Source: an uncultured Mycoplasmatota bacterium (GTDB lineage Bacteria > Bacillota_I > Bacilli_A > RF39 > UBA660). Taken from it: a stretch of 64,000 bases of DNA. The stretch lies in the NCBI GenBank assembly GCA_900549285.1, contig URNW01000005.1:3873-67872 (forward strand), read 5' to 3'. Shown here piece by piece: positions 18,301 through 27,524 of this stretch; positions within the stretch are counted from its first letter, which is position 1; every line of letters begins with the position of its first letter. A program made the translations under genes and the position numbers. Below the pieces are notes generated by a model, which was given only the letters and a program-made list of their open reading frames with translations, was not told the DNA's origin and searched no databases.

Positions 18301-19741
18301 AATTTCCCAGTTCAGTTATTAATATAACTTTAGTTTTCAACTTTTCATTAATCTGCTTTTTTATTTTTCCAAAATGCATAATATCTGTAACCAAAACAGC
18401 ATCAACTTTTGGAATACTATCATATAAATTTAAAACTGGTATTTCATCTTTTCGCAATATTCTCTTACCTAAATACTTACATCTATGAATGATAAAAGTC
18501 TTTATATCAGAATTTGTTTCTATGTAATTAGGTGAAATGATACATTTCACCTTGATGGATGTGTGTAACAATCCATCAATTAAACTTTCTTGATATTTGG
18601 TATTTTCATAAATTGCCACACTTTTTATTCTCTCTTTTTTCAAAGTGTTTTCTAGTGCTTTTGAAAACTTAATATTATAATCATATTTGTTATTAAATTC
18701 TATATCACGATACCAATTTATTATTTCTTTTCGACTGTTAGTATATTCTTTATTACTTTCGTTAAATCTTGATTCCATAAACCGCTTCATTTCTGGTTGA
18801 AGCCAGTCTTTGCCATCGACAGTTTTCCTGTTACGTAATTGGGCATATGTTGGCGCTTCGAAATTAGGAATTACTCCAAGTGTTAGTAATACATATCCTG
18901 CATAACAATGTTCCCATGGACATTTGTTACCAATACTACAAAAATGAATCACTTCATTAATATCTTCAAAAATATTTTGAATAATTGGCCCTCCAGCAAA
19001 GCATGGTGCAAAATTACCACTTTCTAAATAAAGTGTTGAAATCCAATCTCCAGCATAGCAAAACTCATTTCTATGTTCTCCCCAAATAGAATCTTGAAAC
19101 TTAATTAAATCAGTATCAAATTTATTCCAATTTTCCATGTGTTCTTTGTTTGACAATTTTGTCAATTTTTTAAAATTATTATTATTATCTCGTGATTCAA
19201 TTATGTGAGGAATAGCACCACAGTTATCGATACATTTTTGAGTTATTTCATCAATATACGGAATAGATTTATCATTGGCTGTTAATTCTACGGTATATGA
19301 TATACCTGAATCACGTATCATTTTTACATTTTCAAAGAATGTATCTAATAGATTTAGTCTTTTTAATTCTAAAAATTGATAGGAAAATTTAAAAAATAAT
19401 CTTTTTTTCTTATCTTCATCTAACTTACAATATTCCTTTATCTTATTAGTAAGCGATCCATTAGTTACGATAGTTACATAATGTCCATTATCTAGCATTG
19501 CATTAGTCAAATCCAAAAGATATGGTGCTAAAAGTGTTTCGCCAACAGCACAAAGGTTCATCATACAAGGGCCACCAAGCCGCTCTTTACTCAAAGCATT
19601 TTTTATGGTTAACATATCATATTGTAATTTAGGAATATTTTTGTCAAACGAATTAGTTTGAGCTAAATAACAATAATGACATTTAAAATTACACACTGTT
19701 ATTGGAATTACGACATTGATTAATCTTTTTATTTTATCCAT
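18299..19741 (-). CDS. Radical SAM protein in the glycan locus
   Basis: 480 aa. The 4Fe-4S/SAM motif CNFKCHYC lies at residues about 18-25. A later Cys cluster (FCYAGDWIS, FAPCFAGG, CSIGNKCPWEHC) at about 230-285 looks like a SPASM/twitch auxiliary-cluster region. Residues about 385-480 form a separate alpha/beta domain ending in 'KVDAVLVTDIMHFGKIKKQI', like nucleotide-sugar or NAD-binding folds. Such enzymes occur in capsule and wall-glycan loci, where their substrates are mostly unknown. Its neighbours (deacetylase-like, glycosyltransferases) suggest modification of a sugar or glycan-linked group. Confidence 0.85.
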   Translation of the reverse strand: MDKIKRLINVVIPITVCNFKCHYCYLAQTNSFDKNIPKLQYDMLTIKNALSKERLGGPCMMNLCAVGETLLAPYLLDLTNAMLDNGHYVTIVTNGSLTNKIKEYCKLDEDKKKRLFFKFSYQFLELKRLNLLDTFFENVKMIRDSGISYTVELTANDKSIPYIDEITQKCIDNCGAIPHIIESRDNNNNFKKLTKLSNKEHMENWNKFDTDLIKFQDSIWGEHRNEFCYAGDWISTLYLESGNFAPCFAGGPIIQNIFEDINEVIHFCSIGNKCPWEHCYAGYVLLTLGVIPNFEAPTYAQLRNRKTVDGKDWLQPEMKRFMESRFNESNKEYTNSRKEIINWYRDIEFNNKYDYNIKFSKALENTLKKERIKSVAIYENTKYQESLIDGLLHTSIKVKCIISPNYIETNSDIKTFIIHRCKYLGKRILRKDEIPVLNLYDSIPKVDAVLVTDIMHFGKIKKQINEKLKTKVILITELGN

Positions 19742-19752
19742 TTTAGCCTCCT

Positions 19753-20484
19753 TTAAATAAATTTACATTTAGTTTCTTTTGCCCATTTTCCTATTAATTC
19801 AATATTTGATTTCATTTTTAAGAAATTATCATAAAACATCCACTCATGCATAAAAATATAAATTTTATGTTCATCAATTTTTTTTATTTCTTTTAAAACA
19901 TCTTGACAATTATCTAACCTAATATGAACATTGATATATTTCATTTTATCTTTTAAATATACGCCTTTTTGTTTTATTAATCTTTTTTCATGTTTTTTTA
20001 AATTGTAACAGTCAATATCTATTTTTTCACTAGCAAATAATTTATTGATCTTTTGGCTTCTTAAAAATAATAATTGTTCATAAGTAATATTATAATTATG
20101 TAATCTTGTCAATTTAGTCAAATTTAAACCACAAATTCTATTTATTTGAAATTTAAAATCACAAAACAAATTTTTAAACTCTGATAAATTAAGATTTGTT
20201 AAATTAGTATTTCCGTTTTTGCCATGAAAATTAATTTTTAGCCATCTTCTATTTTTTTTAAACTCCTTTTTATATTTATCTGTACAAAAATTCAAATTAA
20301 AAGATGCGTTCATATTTTCACAAAAACAATAGAGGTGAAATACCATATTATATTTGTCATGTAATTCCTTTAGTAAACCCATTGTCTTATTTGCAAAAAT
20401 ACTATCATAATAATTACGATTGGCATTTAAATCTTCAAATATATTAATTGTATCATCTATTGAGATGTGAGCTTTTTTAATCAT
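19753..20484 (-). CDS. Polysaccharide deacetylase-like (NodB-fold) protein
   Basis: A 243-aa cytosolic protein with no signal peptide. It shows spaced hints of a CE4/NodB-type barrel: HISIDDT near residue 6-12 (where the family has TFDDG), NFHGKNG near 84-90, RLHNY near 127, and FMHEW near 220. WbmS-like proteins of O-antigen loci look similar. Metal-binding His/Asp could come from DD and the two H positions. It lies 11 bp upstream of the radical SAM gene in the same transcript. Assignment is by pattern only. Confidence 0.55.
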   Translation of the reverse strand: MIKKAHISIDDTINIFEDLNANRNYYDSIFANKTMGLLKELHDKYNMVFHLYCFCENMNASFNLNFCTDKYKKEFKKNRRWLKINFHGKNGNTNLTNLNLSEFKNLFCDFKFQINRICGLNLTKLTRLHNYNITYEQLLFLRSQKINKLFASEKIDIDCYNLKKHEKRLIKQKGVYLKDKMKYINVHIRLDNCQDVLKEIKKIDEHKIYIFMHEWMFYDNFLKMKSNIELIGKWAKETKCKFI

Positions 20485-20493
20485 TAAATCTGC

Positions 20494-22038
20494 CTATGCT
20501 AGCAAGTAAACGTTGCAATTAAATTGAGTACTTGCCTCATTATCAAATACATATTTTTCTTCTAAAAATTTTATAAATGTTTCTTTATCAGTTAATGAGT
20601 TTATAAAATCTAAATTGTTTACATCTCCAGCAGGTAGCATTATTATTTTGGCTGGTTTTTCCGCTTCATATAAATCATTTGCTAATTCATTTGCATCTTT
20701 GTTTTTTCTTTCTTCAGAGAATCCACCTGCAAAATAAATGTGTTTTGATGTAGCTATTCTATTTGTTGGGTAATAAATTGTATCATCCACATTAATAATT
20801 TGTATCGTATCATTTTCTTTTGTATTATCAAGAATATATTGTTGCATAGCGCTAGCTACTGGGGTTGTAACGTTAGCTCTTTGGATAGAATCTTTTAACA
20901 AATCTATAGAAGTTGGAATTATTAATATAAAAACTAGAATTATTGTAGTTATATTTTTAAATTCAGTATTTATTTTTAACATATTAATATTTTTGTAAAC
21001 ATTATCAAAAAGCCAAGATACTATTACTACAATAATTGGGACAAATGATATAAAATAATGTGTATAAGCCCACGCAGCTCCTCCAGTAAGTGAGTTTGCA
21101 TATAAATTAATTAGCATTCCTAAAAATGCTATTAACAAAATTTTAAAAGTTTCTTTTTCTATTTTAGGTTTTGTTAAAAAATATAAAAATGCTATTGCAC
21201 AAATTGTAAATGCTTGCGAAACATTTGTGAGATTAATTAAATCAAATACTTTAATTAATCTGTTGGTTAAAGTAATTTCGCCAAAACTATCCATTACTCC
21301 AAAATATACTATGTCTAAACAAGCACTAAGAGCACCGTTTTTAATTAAATATATTAGGAATGGTAATAAACATATTGCTATTCCTAACAAAATCAACCCC
21401 ATTGCTCTAAATAATATTTTTATTTTTTTATCTTTAATTAAGCAAATAGAAACTACTATAATTTGACTTATGAAAAACGCACATAAATTTGCTCGTAATA
21501 AAAATGTTGCTGAAAAACATATACCAATTATAATAAGTTCATACCATTTTAATTTATAATCACTATATAAAAATTTAGTCACAAAATAGGTGGCTATACT
21601 TATAAAAGTTATAGCATATTCTTCCGTATAATTCCCACCATTAATAGTGTAAAATAATAAAAGCATTGAAAATATTGTTGAAAAGAAAGACACCCACTTT
21701 TTATCTTTAGTTATAATTTTAGCCGTTTTATATAAAAATATAGCTCCAATAAATAGAAAAATAAATTCAATAATAAAAATTCCAAAATCATAATTAATTG
21801 TTAATCCTAGTGCATCAATGAAATAAATTAATGGTCCCTTGTTATCAACTATTTCTGTATATAAAACTCTTCCTTTATTTAAAGCGTTACCTACAGTTGC
21901 AAATATCGCAGAATCGTATCCATGTCCATGTCCTTGTGCTAATGGAGAAAAACACATTTCAAACGACATTATCCCGCAAAAAATAAATAATATTATAATT
22001 GGTAATTTACTTAAAAGTTTATTGATTATCTTTTTCAT
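20494..22038 (-). CDS. GT-C family membrane glycosyltransferase (PMT/ArnT-like)
   Basis: 514 aa with about 11 transmembrane helices. The first external loop contains 'GYDSAIFATVGNALNKGRVL' and 'EIVDNKGPLIYFI', the Asp and K-G/P pattern of lipid-phosphate-sugar dependent GT-C enzymes. The C-terminal 110 residues form a soluble external domain (DNTKENDTIQIINVDDTIYY). It overlaps the DPM1-like GT2 gene by 20 bp and is followed in the operon logic by GtrA. These three make a lipid-linked sugar, flip it and transfer it outside the cell. Confidence 0.85.
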   Translation of the reverse strand: MKKIINKLLSKLPIIILFIFCGIMSFEMCFSPLAQGHGHGYDSAIFATVGNALNKGRVLYTEIVDNKGPLIYFIDALGLTINYDFGIFIIEFIFLFIGAIFLYKTAKIITKDKKWVSFFSTIFSMLLLFYTINGGNYTEEYAITFISIATYFVTKFLYSDYKLKWYELIIIGICFSATFLLRANLCAFFISQIIVVSICLIKDKKIKILFRAMGLILLGIAICLLPFLIYLIKNGALSACLDIVYFGVMDSFGEITLTNRLIKVFDLINLTNVSQAFTICAIAFLYFLTKPKIEKETFKILLIAFLGMLINLYANSLTGGAAWAYTHYFISFVPIIVVIVSWLFDNVYKNINMLKINTEFKNITTIILVFILIIPTSIDLLKDSIQRANVTTPVASAMQQYILDNTKENDTIQIINVDDTIYYPTNRIATSKHIYFAGGFSEERKNKDANELANDLYEAEKPAKIIMLPAGDVNNLDFINSLTDKETFIKFLEEKYVFDNEASTQFNCNVYLLA

Positions 22039-22810
22039 TGGTCATCAACTTTTTCCCCTTCCTACGAAGATAAAATCCTACCCTAAGACTGTTATACATA
22101 GTTTTCAATACCTTCATTTTGCTTTCTCCTTTTTTGTTATCATATCTAAGTTCAAAACCTATTTCATTAAATTTTGCACCAGATAAATATAATTTATATA
22201 ATAATTCCATCATACAAGCAAAGCTTTTTTCTTTGATTGGATCTTTTCCAAAATTATTCACTAATTTATTTATTATTTCATTAGTATAGATACGATAACC
22301 GCAAGTATAATCTTTAACATTTGGAATGTTAAGTATTATCTTATAATAAACTCCAGCCATATCGCTCATAAATAAACGATGTTTTGCAACTCCTATGACA
22401 TTTGATGTGGCACAATATCTTGAAGCAATAACGCAGTCATAACCTTCTTCTATTTTATTTAACATATCAAAAATATATCTTGGATTATGAGTATTATCTC
22501 CATCCATTAAAACCATATAATCACCCTTTTTAGATAATTTAATGAAGCTTTCGATAGCTGTATTTAATCCTCCAACTAGTCCTTTATTTTCGTTATGATC
22601 AATTAAATGAATGTTTTTGTACTTTTTAGCCATTTCTAATATTTTATCTTTAGTCTTATCTTTACTACAGTCATTAATTCCATATACTTCAAGAATAAAG
22701 CCTTTATCTTTAAGCTTTTTTTCGTGTTTATTCCATTCTTCAATTAAATCAGTTATATTTAATTCTTCGTTATAACATGGTAAAAATACTAATATTTTTC
22801 TATTTTTCAT
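22019..22810 (-). CDS. DPM1/GtrB-like GT2 polyprenyl-phosphate glycosyltransferase
   Basis: 263 aa: KILVFLPCYNEELNITDLIEEW, YGINDCSKDKT, a DGDNTHNPRYI metal-binding site near 96-105, and RYCATSNVIGVAKHR near 125-140. No C-terminal membrane helices. Such enzymes charge undecaprenyl phosphate with a single sugar for periplasmic/outer-face GT-C transferases. The overlapping GT-C gene and adjacent GtrA gene support this role. Confidence 0.88.
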   Translation of the reverse strand: MKNRKILVFLPCYNEELNITDLIEEWNKHEKKLKDKGFILEVYGINDCSKDKTKDKILEMAKKYKNIHLIDHNENKGLVGGLNTAIESFIKLSKKGDYMVLMDGDNTHNPRYIFDMLNKIEEGYDCVIASRYCATSNVIGVAKHRLFMSDMAGVYYKIILNIPNVKDYTCGYRIYTNEIINKLVNNFGKDPIKEKSFACMMELLYKLYLSGAKFNEIGFELRYDNKKGESKMKVLKTMYNSLRVGFYLRRKGKKLMTNEKDNQ

Positions 22811-22828
22811 TACTCTAAACTCCTAACA

Positions 22829-23182
22829 TTACTTTTCTTGACCAATCCATTTTTTTCTTATAAAATACATTACAAAAAATGGTATTACAATTGAAAATCC
22901 TTTACTTATCATAAATACAATTAATTTATTAGAATTTTCAAAAATCATTACTCTAAATATATATACTATTAAATCTGCTAAAACAAAACCAATTAAGAAG
23001 GTAACAAAAAATTTTAGAAATACTTTCATATTCTTTTTATTGTATACATATTTTGATGTCATGAAATATTGTACTATAAATCCTGTTATTATGCCAATAG
23101 AGTTAGCATAAATAACTGGAACCCAAATTTCTGTAAGCCAAGATACAAATATATCTATTACAGTTACAAATACACTAATCAT
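22829..23182 (-). CDS. GtrA-family polyprenyl-phosphate-sugar flippase
   Basis: 117 aa with four transmembrane helices in the GtrA pattern. The ATG at 23182 begins inside the family's first helix. The in-frame codons upstream read NEHKSFVKYF, which is the expected GtrA N terminus, but contain no ATG, GTG or TTG. A GAGGA site at 23222-23226 is well placed for an AUA at 23215 or, in another frame, for an ATG at 23211 whose 10-codon ORF stops in an ATGA overlap with 23182. Either a rare start, reinitiation, or a one-base change near the start is likely. Confidence 0.85.
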   Translation of the reverse strand: MISVFVTVIDIFVSWLTEIWVPVIYANSIGIITGFIVQYFMTSKYVYNKKNMKVFLKFFVTFLIGFVLADLIVYIFRVMIFENSNKLIVFMISKGFSIVIPFFVMYFIRKKWIGQEK

Positions 23183-23214
23183 AAAATACTTAACAAAAGA
23201 TTTGTGTTCATTTA

Positions 23215-24342
23215 TTATTTTTCCTCACTTTTACTATTAAACTTTGCTATTATTGCATCAACTATACGTTTGCTAGCATGACCATCACCATAAGGATTTG
23301 ATGCATGACTCATTTTTTCATATTCTTTACTATCAGTCAGTAATTTTTTGGTTTCATTATAAATTTTTTCTTCATCTGTTCCAACTAATTTTAAGGTTCC
23401 TGCTTCAATTCCTTCTGTTCTTTCAGTGGTTTCTCTAAGTACCAATACTGGCTTTCCTAAAGCCGGTGCTTCTTCTTGAATTCCTCCACTATCAGTAAGA
23501 ATTATGTATGATTTATTTTGAAAATTATGAAAATCAAATACTTCAAGTGGTTCAATTAGTTTTACTTTATTGCAACCTTCGAATATTTTATTTGCTATTT
23601 CTCTAATCTGGGGATTCATGTGTATTGGGTAAATTACTTTAACATCACTAAATTCATCAACAATTTTTTTTATGGCTTTAAAAATATGTTGCATTGGATT
23701 TCCCAAGTTTTCTCTTCTGTGAACAGTAAGTAAAATCATTTTTTCTCCTGGTTTAAACCATTCAAATTCTGGATGTATATAATTATTATCAACCGTTGTA
23801 CTCATTGCATCAATAACAGTATTGCCAGTAACATATATCTTACTTTCTTCTTTACTTTCTTTAAGTAGATTTTCTTTGCTCAAATTCGTTGGAGCAAAGT
23901 ACATATCAGTCATACAATCTACCATTTGACGATTCATTTCTTCAGGAAATGGTGAATATTTATTATTTGTTCTAAGACCTGCTTCAACATGTCCAATTGC
24001 AACCTGATTATAAAATGCTGCAAGCGCTCCTGCAAATGTAGTTGTTGTATCCCCATGAACTAAAACTATATCTGGTTTAACTTCTTTAATTACTCCTTCA
24101 AGGCCATTTAAAGCTCTGATAGTTACATCACTAAGAGTTTGACTTTGTTTCATAATATTTAAATCATAATCCGGTGTTATTTTAAAAGTTTTCAATACTT
24201 GATCTAACATTTCTCTATGTTGGGCTGTAACACAAACAATACTTTCTATTTCACTTCTACTTTCAAGTTCTTTTACAAGTGGAGCCATTTTTATTGCTTC
24301 AGGTCTTGTGCCGAAAATACTCATTACTTTAATCTTTTTCAT
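23215..24342 (-). CDS. mnaA: UDP-N-acetylglucosamine 2-epimerase (non-hydrolysing)
   Basis: 375 aa, full length. IFGTRPEAIKMAPLVKEL at the start, VHGDTTTTFAGALAAFY (about 95-111), GHVEAGLRTNNKYSPFPEEMNR (about 116-137), LTVHRRENLG and LTDSGGIQEEAPALGKPVLVLRETTERTEG near 280-310. It converts UDP-GlcNAc to UDP-ManNAc for TagA. The gene is also called wecB. Confidence 0.96.
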   Translation of the reverse strand: MKKIKVMSIFGTRPEAIKMAPLVKELESRSEIESIVCVTAQHREMLDQVLKTFKITPDYDLNIMKQSQTLSDVTIRALNGLEGVIKEVKPDIVLVHGDTTTTFAGALAAFYNQVAIGHVEAGLRTNNKYSPFPEEMNRQMVDCMTDMYFAPTNLSKENLLKESKEESKIYVTGNTVIDAMSTTVDNNYIHPEFEWFKPGEKMILLTVHRRENLGNPMQHIFKAIKKIVDEFSDVKVIYPIHMNPQIREIANKIFEGCNKVKLIEPLEVFDFHNFQNKSYIILTDSGGIQEEAPALGKPVLVLRETTERTEGIEAGTLKLVGTDEEKIYNETKKLLTDSKEYEKMSHASNPYGDGHASKRIVDAIIAKFNSKSEEK

Positions 24343-24353
24343 TTTTTCTCCTT

Positions 24354-25409
24354 TTATTCAACAAAATATTTAATTATTGGAATTTTTTTCAATATTAAAA
24401 TTACTAAATAACTTACTATAAAATATAGAAAAGCACCTAAAATCATAAATAATATATTTCCTTCATTTGAAGTAAAGCCTATTGATCCAATATATAAATT
24501 TCCAATAATATAAAGTATTAGCATGTGTAAGAAATAAATTCCCCCAGAATTTTGACCTATACTTGTTATTATTTTCTTTAAAAAATTCGGCATATTTTTC
24601 AATCTATCTTCTAAGAAAACAAATATTGTATAAAACGAAACACAATATAATGCGACTGGAAATCTACTATAATCATAAAATGGCTTATCAGCTATTCCAA
24701 ATCTATATATGTTATATTTAGCATAAATTAAAATTAGTATAATACCAATAATAGTTAAAACTATTGGAGTTATTAACTTTAATTTTTCTTTTAATATTTT
24801 TCTATTATCAAAAATATATTTTCCTAAGATAAAGTATCCAAATTCAGAAAATCCTACTGCAAATAAAGGCATGGATATAAATGAAAAGAATTGAGAAAAA
24901 GTTTTAACTATAAGTGGTATTACAAACGTAATAATTAGCAAATAATTAAGTTGCTTTTTCGATATTGAATAATACAATTTGCTAACTATAGGGCTCAACA
25001 AATACAATGCTATTAATGGATACATAAACCAAAGATGACTTACTTGCACATTAAAAAACATCGCTTTTAAAGAATAATTTAAATCTATATTCCAATCTAA
25101 AACATATTTACAAAATAATAAATAACAGATTGTCCAAAATAATAATTGCACAATTCTCTTTACTACTCTTTTAAAATGATTCCTATCCAAATCACTATCT
25201 TTTCTTATTAAGAAACAACCTGAAATCATAAAAAATAAAGCTACTGCTATAGAAAAAATTGAATTTAAAATTAGTACTAAATTAAAACTTAACACATCTG
25301 TTCCTAATACCACATCATACATATAACTGCTTGTAGTATGAATCATTATTACAAAAATTATTGCTATTGTTCTTATTACATCTGCAAAAATAAATCTTTC
25401 TTTTTTCAT
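24354..25409 (-). CDS. Acyltransferase-3 family membrane protein (OafA/WecH-like)
   Basis: 351 aa with ten predicted membrane helices. The N-terminal RFIFADVIRTIAIIFVIMIHTTSSY carries the conserved R and H of the AT3 family; HLWFMYPLIALYLLSPIV is the second family marker. No SGNH domain is attached. It probably acetylates a glycan residue at the outer membrane face using acetyl-CoA from inside. 12 bp downstream of it lies mnaA. Confidence 0.88.
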   Translation of the reverse strand: MKKERFIFADVIRTIAIIFVIMIHTTSSYMYDVVLGTDVLSFNLVLILNSIFSIAVALFFMISGCFLIRKDSDLDRNHFKRVVKRIVQLLFWTICYLLFCKYVLDWNIDLNYSLKAMFFNVQVSHLWFMYPLIALYLLSPIVSKLYYSISKKQLNYLLIITFVIPLIVKTFSQFFSFISMPLFAVGFSEFGYFILGKYIFDNRKILKEKLKLITPIVLTIIGIILILIYAKYNIYRFGIADKPFYDYSRFPVALYCVSFYTIFVFLEDRLKNMPNFLKKIITSIGQNSGGIYFLHMLILYIIGNLYIGSIGFTSNEGNILFMILGAFLYFIVSYLVILILKKIPIIKYFVE

Positions 25410-25442
25410 TCTTTAACCTTTCCGTAAAATTTTTTAAGTATT

Positions 25443-26051
25443 TTAGTGCTTAACATTAATATTATTACCAGTTATTTCTCCTTTAGTTAGGTAATTATAA
25501 AATATTTTCATCATCATGTGATCAAACGTCATATGTAAGTCTTCTGCTATTTGCATATCATTTTCATCAACATGCATTTTATAATCAGACATTTCTTTTA
25601 GCTTTCCACCAGAATATCCAGTTATTCCAATTACTTTAGCTCCACATTCTTTAGCATATTCGGCAGCATTTAAAACATTTTTAGAGTTGCCACTGCCTGA
25701 AATACCTATAAATAAGTCTTTGTCAGTTATTTTATTTAATAATGGAAATCTAAATATTTCTTCATAGCCAATATCATTAGCAACAGCCATCATAGTTGAT
25801 ACATTATCATTTAAACAATAGAAGTTAAATTTTTTGTCAACATATTCACTAATTCCTTTATTAAAATCATTTTGCATGTGAGAAGCAGTTGATGCGCTCC
25901 CACCATTACCACAAACGTAAATAGTTCCACCATTATTGTAAGTATTTAATATAACATTCATTGCTTCATTAATTTCATCTAAATTAAATTTTTTAATACA
26001 TTCAATTTCTCTTTCATAATATTCTTTAATTGCGTTTTTAAAATCTATCAT
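25443..26051 (-). CDS. gmhA: Sedoheptulose-7-phosphate isomerase (GmhA-like SIS protein)
   Basis: 202 aa. The SIS fold shows IYVCGNGGSASTASHMQNDF (about 50-70), GISGSGNSKNVLNAAEYAKE (about 116-135), and the late MQIAEDLHMTFDHMMM with catalytic-type Glu and His. First step of activated heptose synthesis. It is 3 bp from the bifunctional nucleotidyltransferase-phosphatase and shares the locus with a heptose kinase. Confidence 0.92.
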   Translation of the reverse strand: MIDFKNAIKEYYEREIECIKKFNLDEINEAMNVILNTYNNGGTIYVCGNGGSASTASHMQNDFNKGISEYVDKKFNFYCLNDNVSTMMAVANDIGYEEIFRFPLLNKITDKDLFIGISGSGNSKNVLNAAEYAKECGAKVIGITGYSGGKLKEMSDYKMHVDENDMQIAEDLHMTFDHMMMKIFYNYLTKGEITGNNINVKH

Positions 26052-26053
26052 AT

Positions 26054-27379
26054 TTATCTCCTTCTTTCTATTTCTTTTGATTTTATAATCATTTTTACCG
26101 CTGATAATAAATCTTCGACAACTTCATCTGGTTTAACACTATATCTATTATCTAGTCCAGCTTGGCCAGTTTTAACTAAAATACTTTTCATATGAGCATT
26201 TTCAGCCATTTTAATATCAAGAGTTGAATCTCCTATAACTATCGATTGATTTAAATCAATATTGTAATCTTTACTTGCTTTTAAAAGCATACCTATTTTA
26301 GGTTTACGGCAATCACAATCAAATTTTAATTCTGCTACTTCTCCTGGAAATCCTTTATCTTTATGGTGGGGGCAAAAATATAATCCATCAATATATGCTC
26401 CATCCCTACCAAGTAATGTTTCCATTCTCTTGTGAATATCTTCTAACTCTGAGAATGTACACTCACCTCGAGCAATTACTGGTTGATTAGTTATAACTAT
26501 ACATAAGTATTCTGATGAATTAATCATTTTAATTGCCTCACTAACACCATCAATTAACTCAAATTTTTCCTTATTTGCTAAAAATGGAATATGCACATTA
26601 ATTGTGCCATCTCTATCTAAAAATATAGCTTTTTGTTTATGACTTAAATTACGATGTTCACATAAACCATTGATATAATCTTCATTTACACTATAGTATC
26701 TTTCTGGAGTTCCCATATCTTTAACATATTCTGTTGAATGATAAGAACATACTTTATCTCCAAAAGTAATCATTTTAGTTATAACATCCTTTTCTAAACC
26801 ACATTTTTTAGGTTCTGATATATAATCAAATACTCTAGGAGAAAACATATAAATTCCTGAATTAACTAAATTTTTATAGTCATAATTACGATTATTCTCT
26901 TTAGAATCAAAGCCAATTACTTTTCCAACATCATCTACTACTACTAAATCACTATCAAATGGATGAGAATTAGGATGTGTAAGTAACGTAGCATCCGCAA
27001 AGTGATTACGATGATATTCAGCCATTTTGTTAAAATCAACATTTAAAAATACATCACCAAATATTAAAATAAAATCTTCATCAATCATACTTTTTAAATA
27101 ATATAGCGAACCCGCAGTACCTAATGGTTTATTAGGATTCTCTTCATAGTAACTTATTTTTATTCCAAATTTATTACCATCTTTAAAGTAATCTTTTATT
27201 TTATCTCCAAGATGCCCTATAACAATTATGATTTCTTTAATATCTGATTTTTTTAAACACTCAATTTGGTGTTCCAATATTGTTTTCCCGCCGATGGCTA
27301 ACATTGGTTTAGGAATTTCATCATTAGTAATTGAAGCAATTCTCGTTCCCTTGCCACCAGCCATAATTACTGCTTTCAT
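26054..27379 (-). CDS. Bifunctional HddC-like nucleotidyltransferase / GmhB-like HAD phosphatase
   Basis: A 441-aa fusion. Residues 1-230 are a sugar-1-phosphate nucleotidyltransferase (MKAVIMAGGKGTRI, then PKPMLAIGGKTILEHQ, IFGDVFLN). Residues about 248-435 are a histidinol-phosphatase-type HAD enzyme (AIFLDRDGTINVHIPFL, ITNQPVIARG, the CPHHKDKG/CDCRKPK zinc loop typical of GmhB, and VIGDSTLDIKMAENA). Together these are the bisphosphatase and GDP-transfer steps of GDP-D-glycero-alpha-D-manno-heptose synthesis. The nucleotide (GDP rather than ADP) is inferred from the GHMP kinase in the locus. Confidence 0.88.
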   Translation of the reverse strand: MKAVIMAGGKGTRIASITNDEIPKPMLAIGGKTILEHQIECLKKSDIKEIIIVIGHLGDKIKDYFKDGNKFGIKISYYEENPNKPLGTAGSLYYLKSMIDEDFILIFGDVFLNVDFNKMAEYHRNHFADATLLTHPNSHPFDSDLVVVDDVGKVIGFDSKENNRNYDYKNLVNSGIYMFSPRVFDYISEPKKCGLEKDVITKMITFGDKVCSYHSTEYVKDMGTPERYYSVNEDYINGLCEHRNLSHKQKAIFLDRDGTINVHIPFLANKEKFELIDGVSEAIKMINSSEYLCIVITNQPVIARGECTFSELEDIHKRMETLLGRDGAYIDGLYFCPHHKDKGFPGEVAELKFDCDCRKPKIGMLLKASKDYNIDLNQSIVIGDSTLDIKMAENAHMKSILVKTGQAGLDNRYSVKPDEVVEDLLSAVKMIIKSKEIERRR

Positions 27380-27395
27380 ATTCCTCCTTTATATA

Positions 27396-27401
27396 AGTAT
27401 A
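27396..27401 (-). promoter_or_regulatory. Extended -10 promoter for the heptose/mnaA transcript
   Basis: Minus strand TGTTATACT, 10-15 nt before the AAAGGAGGA ribosome binding site. The -35 is poor. Confidence 0.55.
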
Positions 27402-27468
27402 ACATTTTTCTAGGTAATTTGCTATTTTTTTCAGTATTTTTCTTAATTTGCTTAATTATTGTAATTTT

Positions 27469-27516
27469 AAAAAAAAATCAAGATTTGAATAAAACTTATT
27501 AAAGCTTATATCTTGA
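27469..27516 (-). terminator. Internal terminator of the glycan locus
   Basis: Outer arms TCAAGAT (27510-27516 read on minus) and ATCTTGA (27478-27484) with an internal stem are followed by nine T on the minus strand. It ends the tagO-to-epimerase transcript. Confidence 0.7.
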
Positions 27517-27524
27517 GTTTTTTA

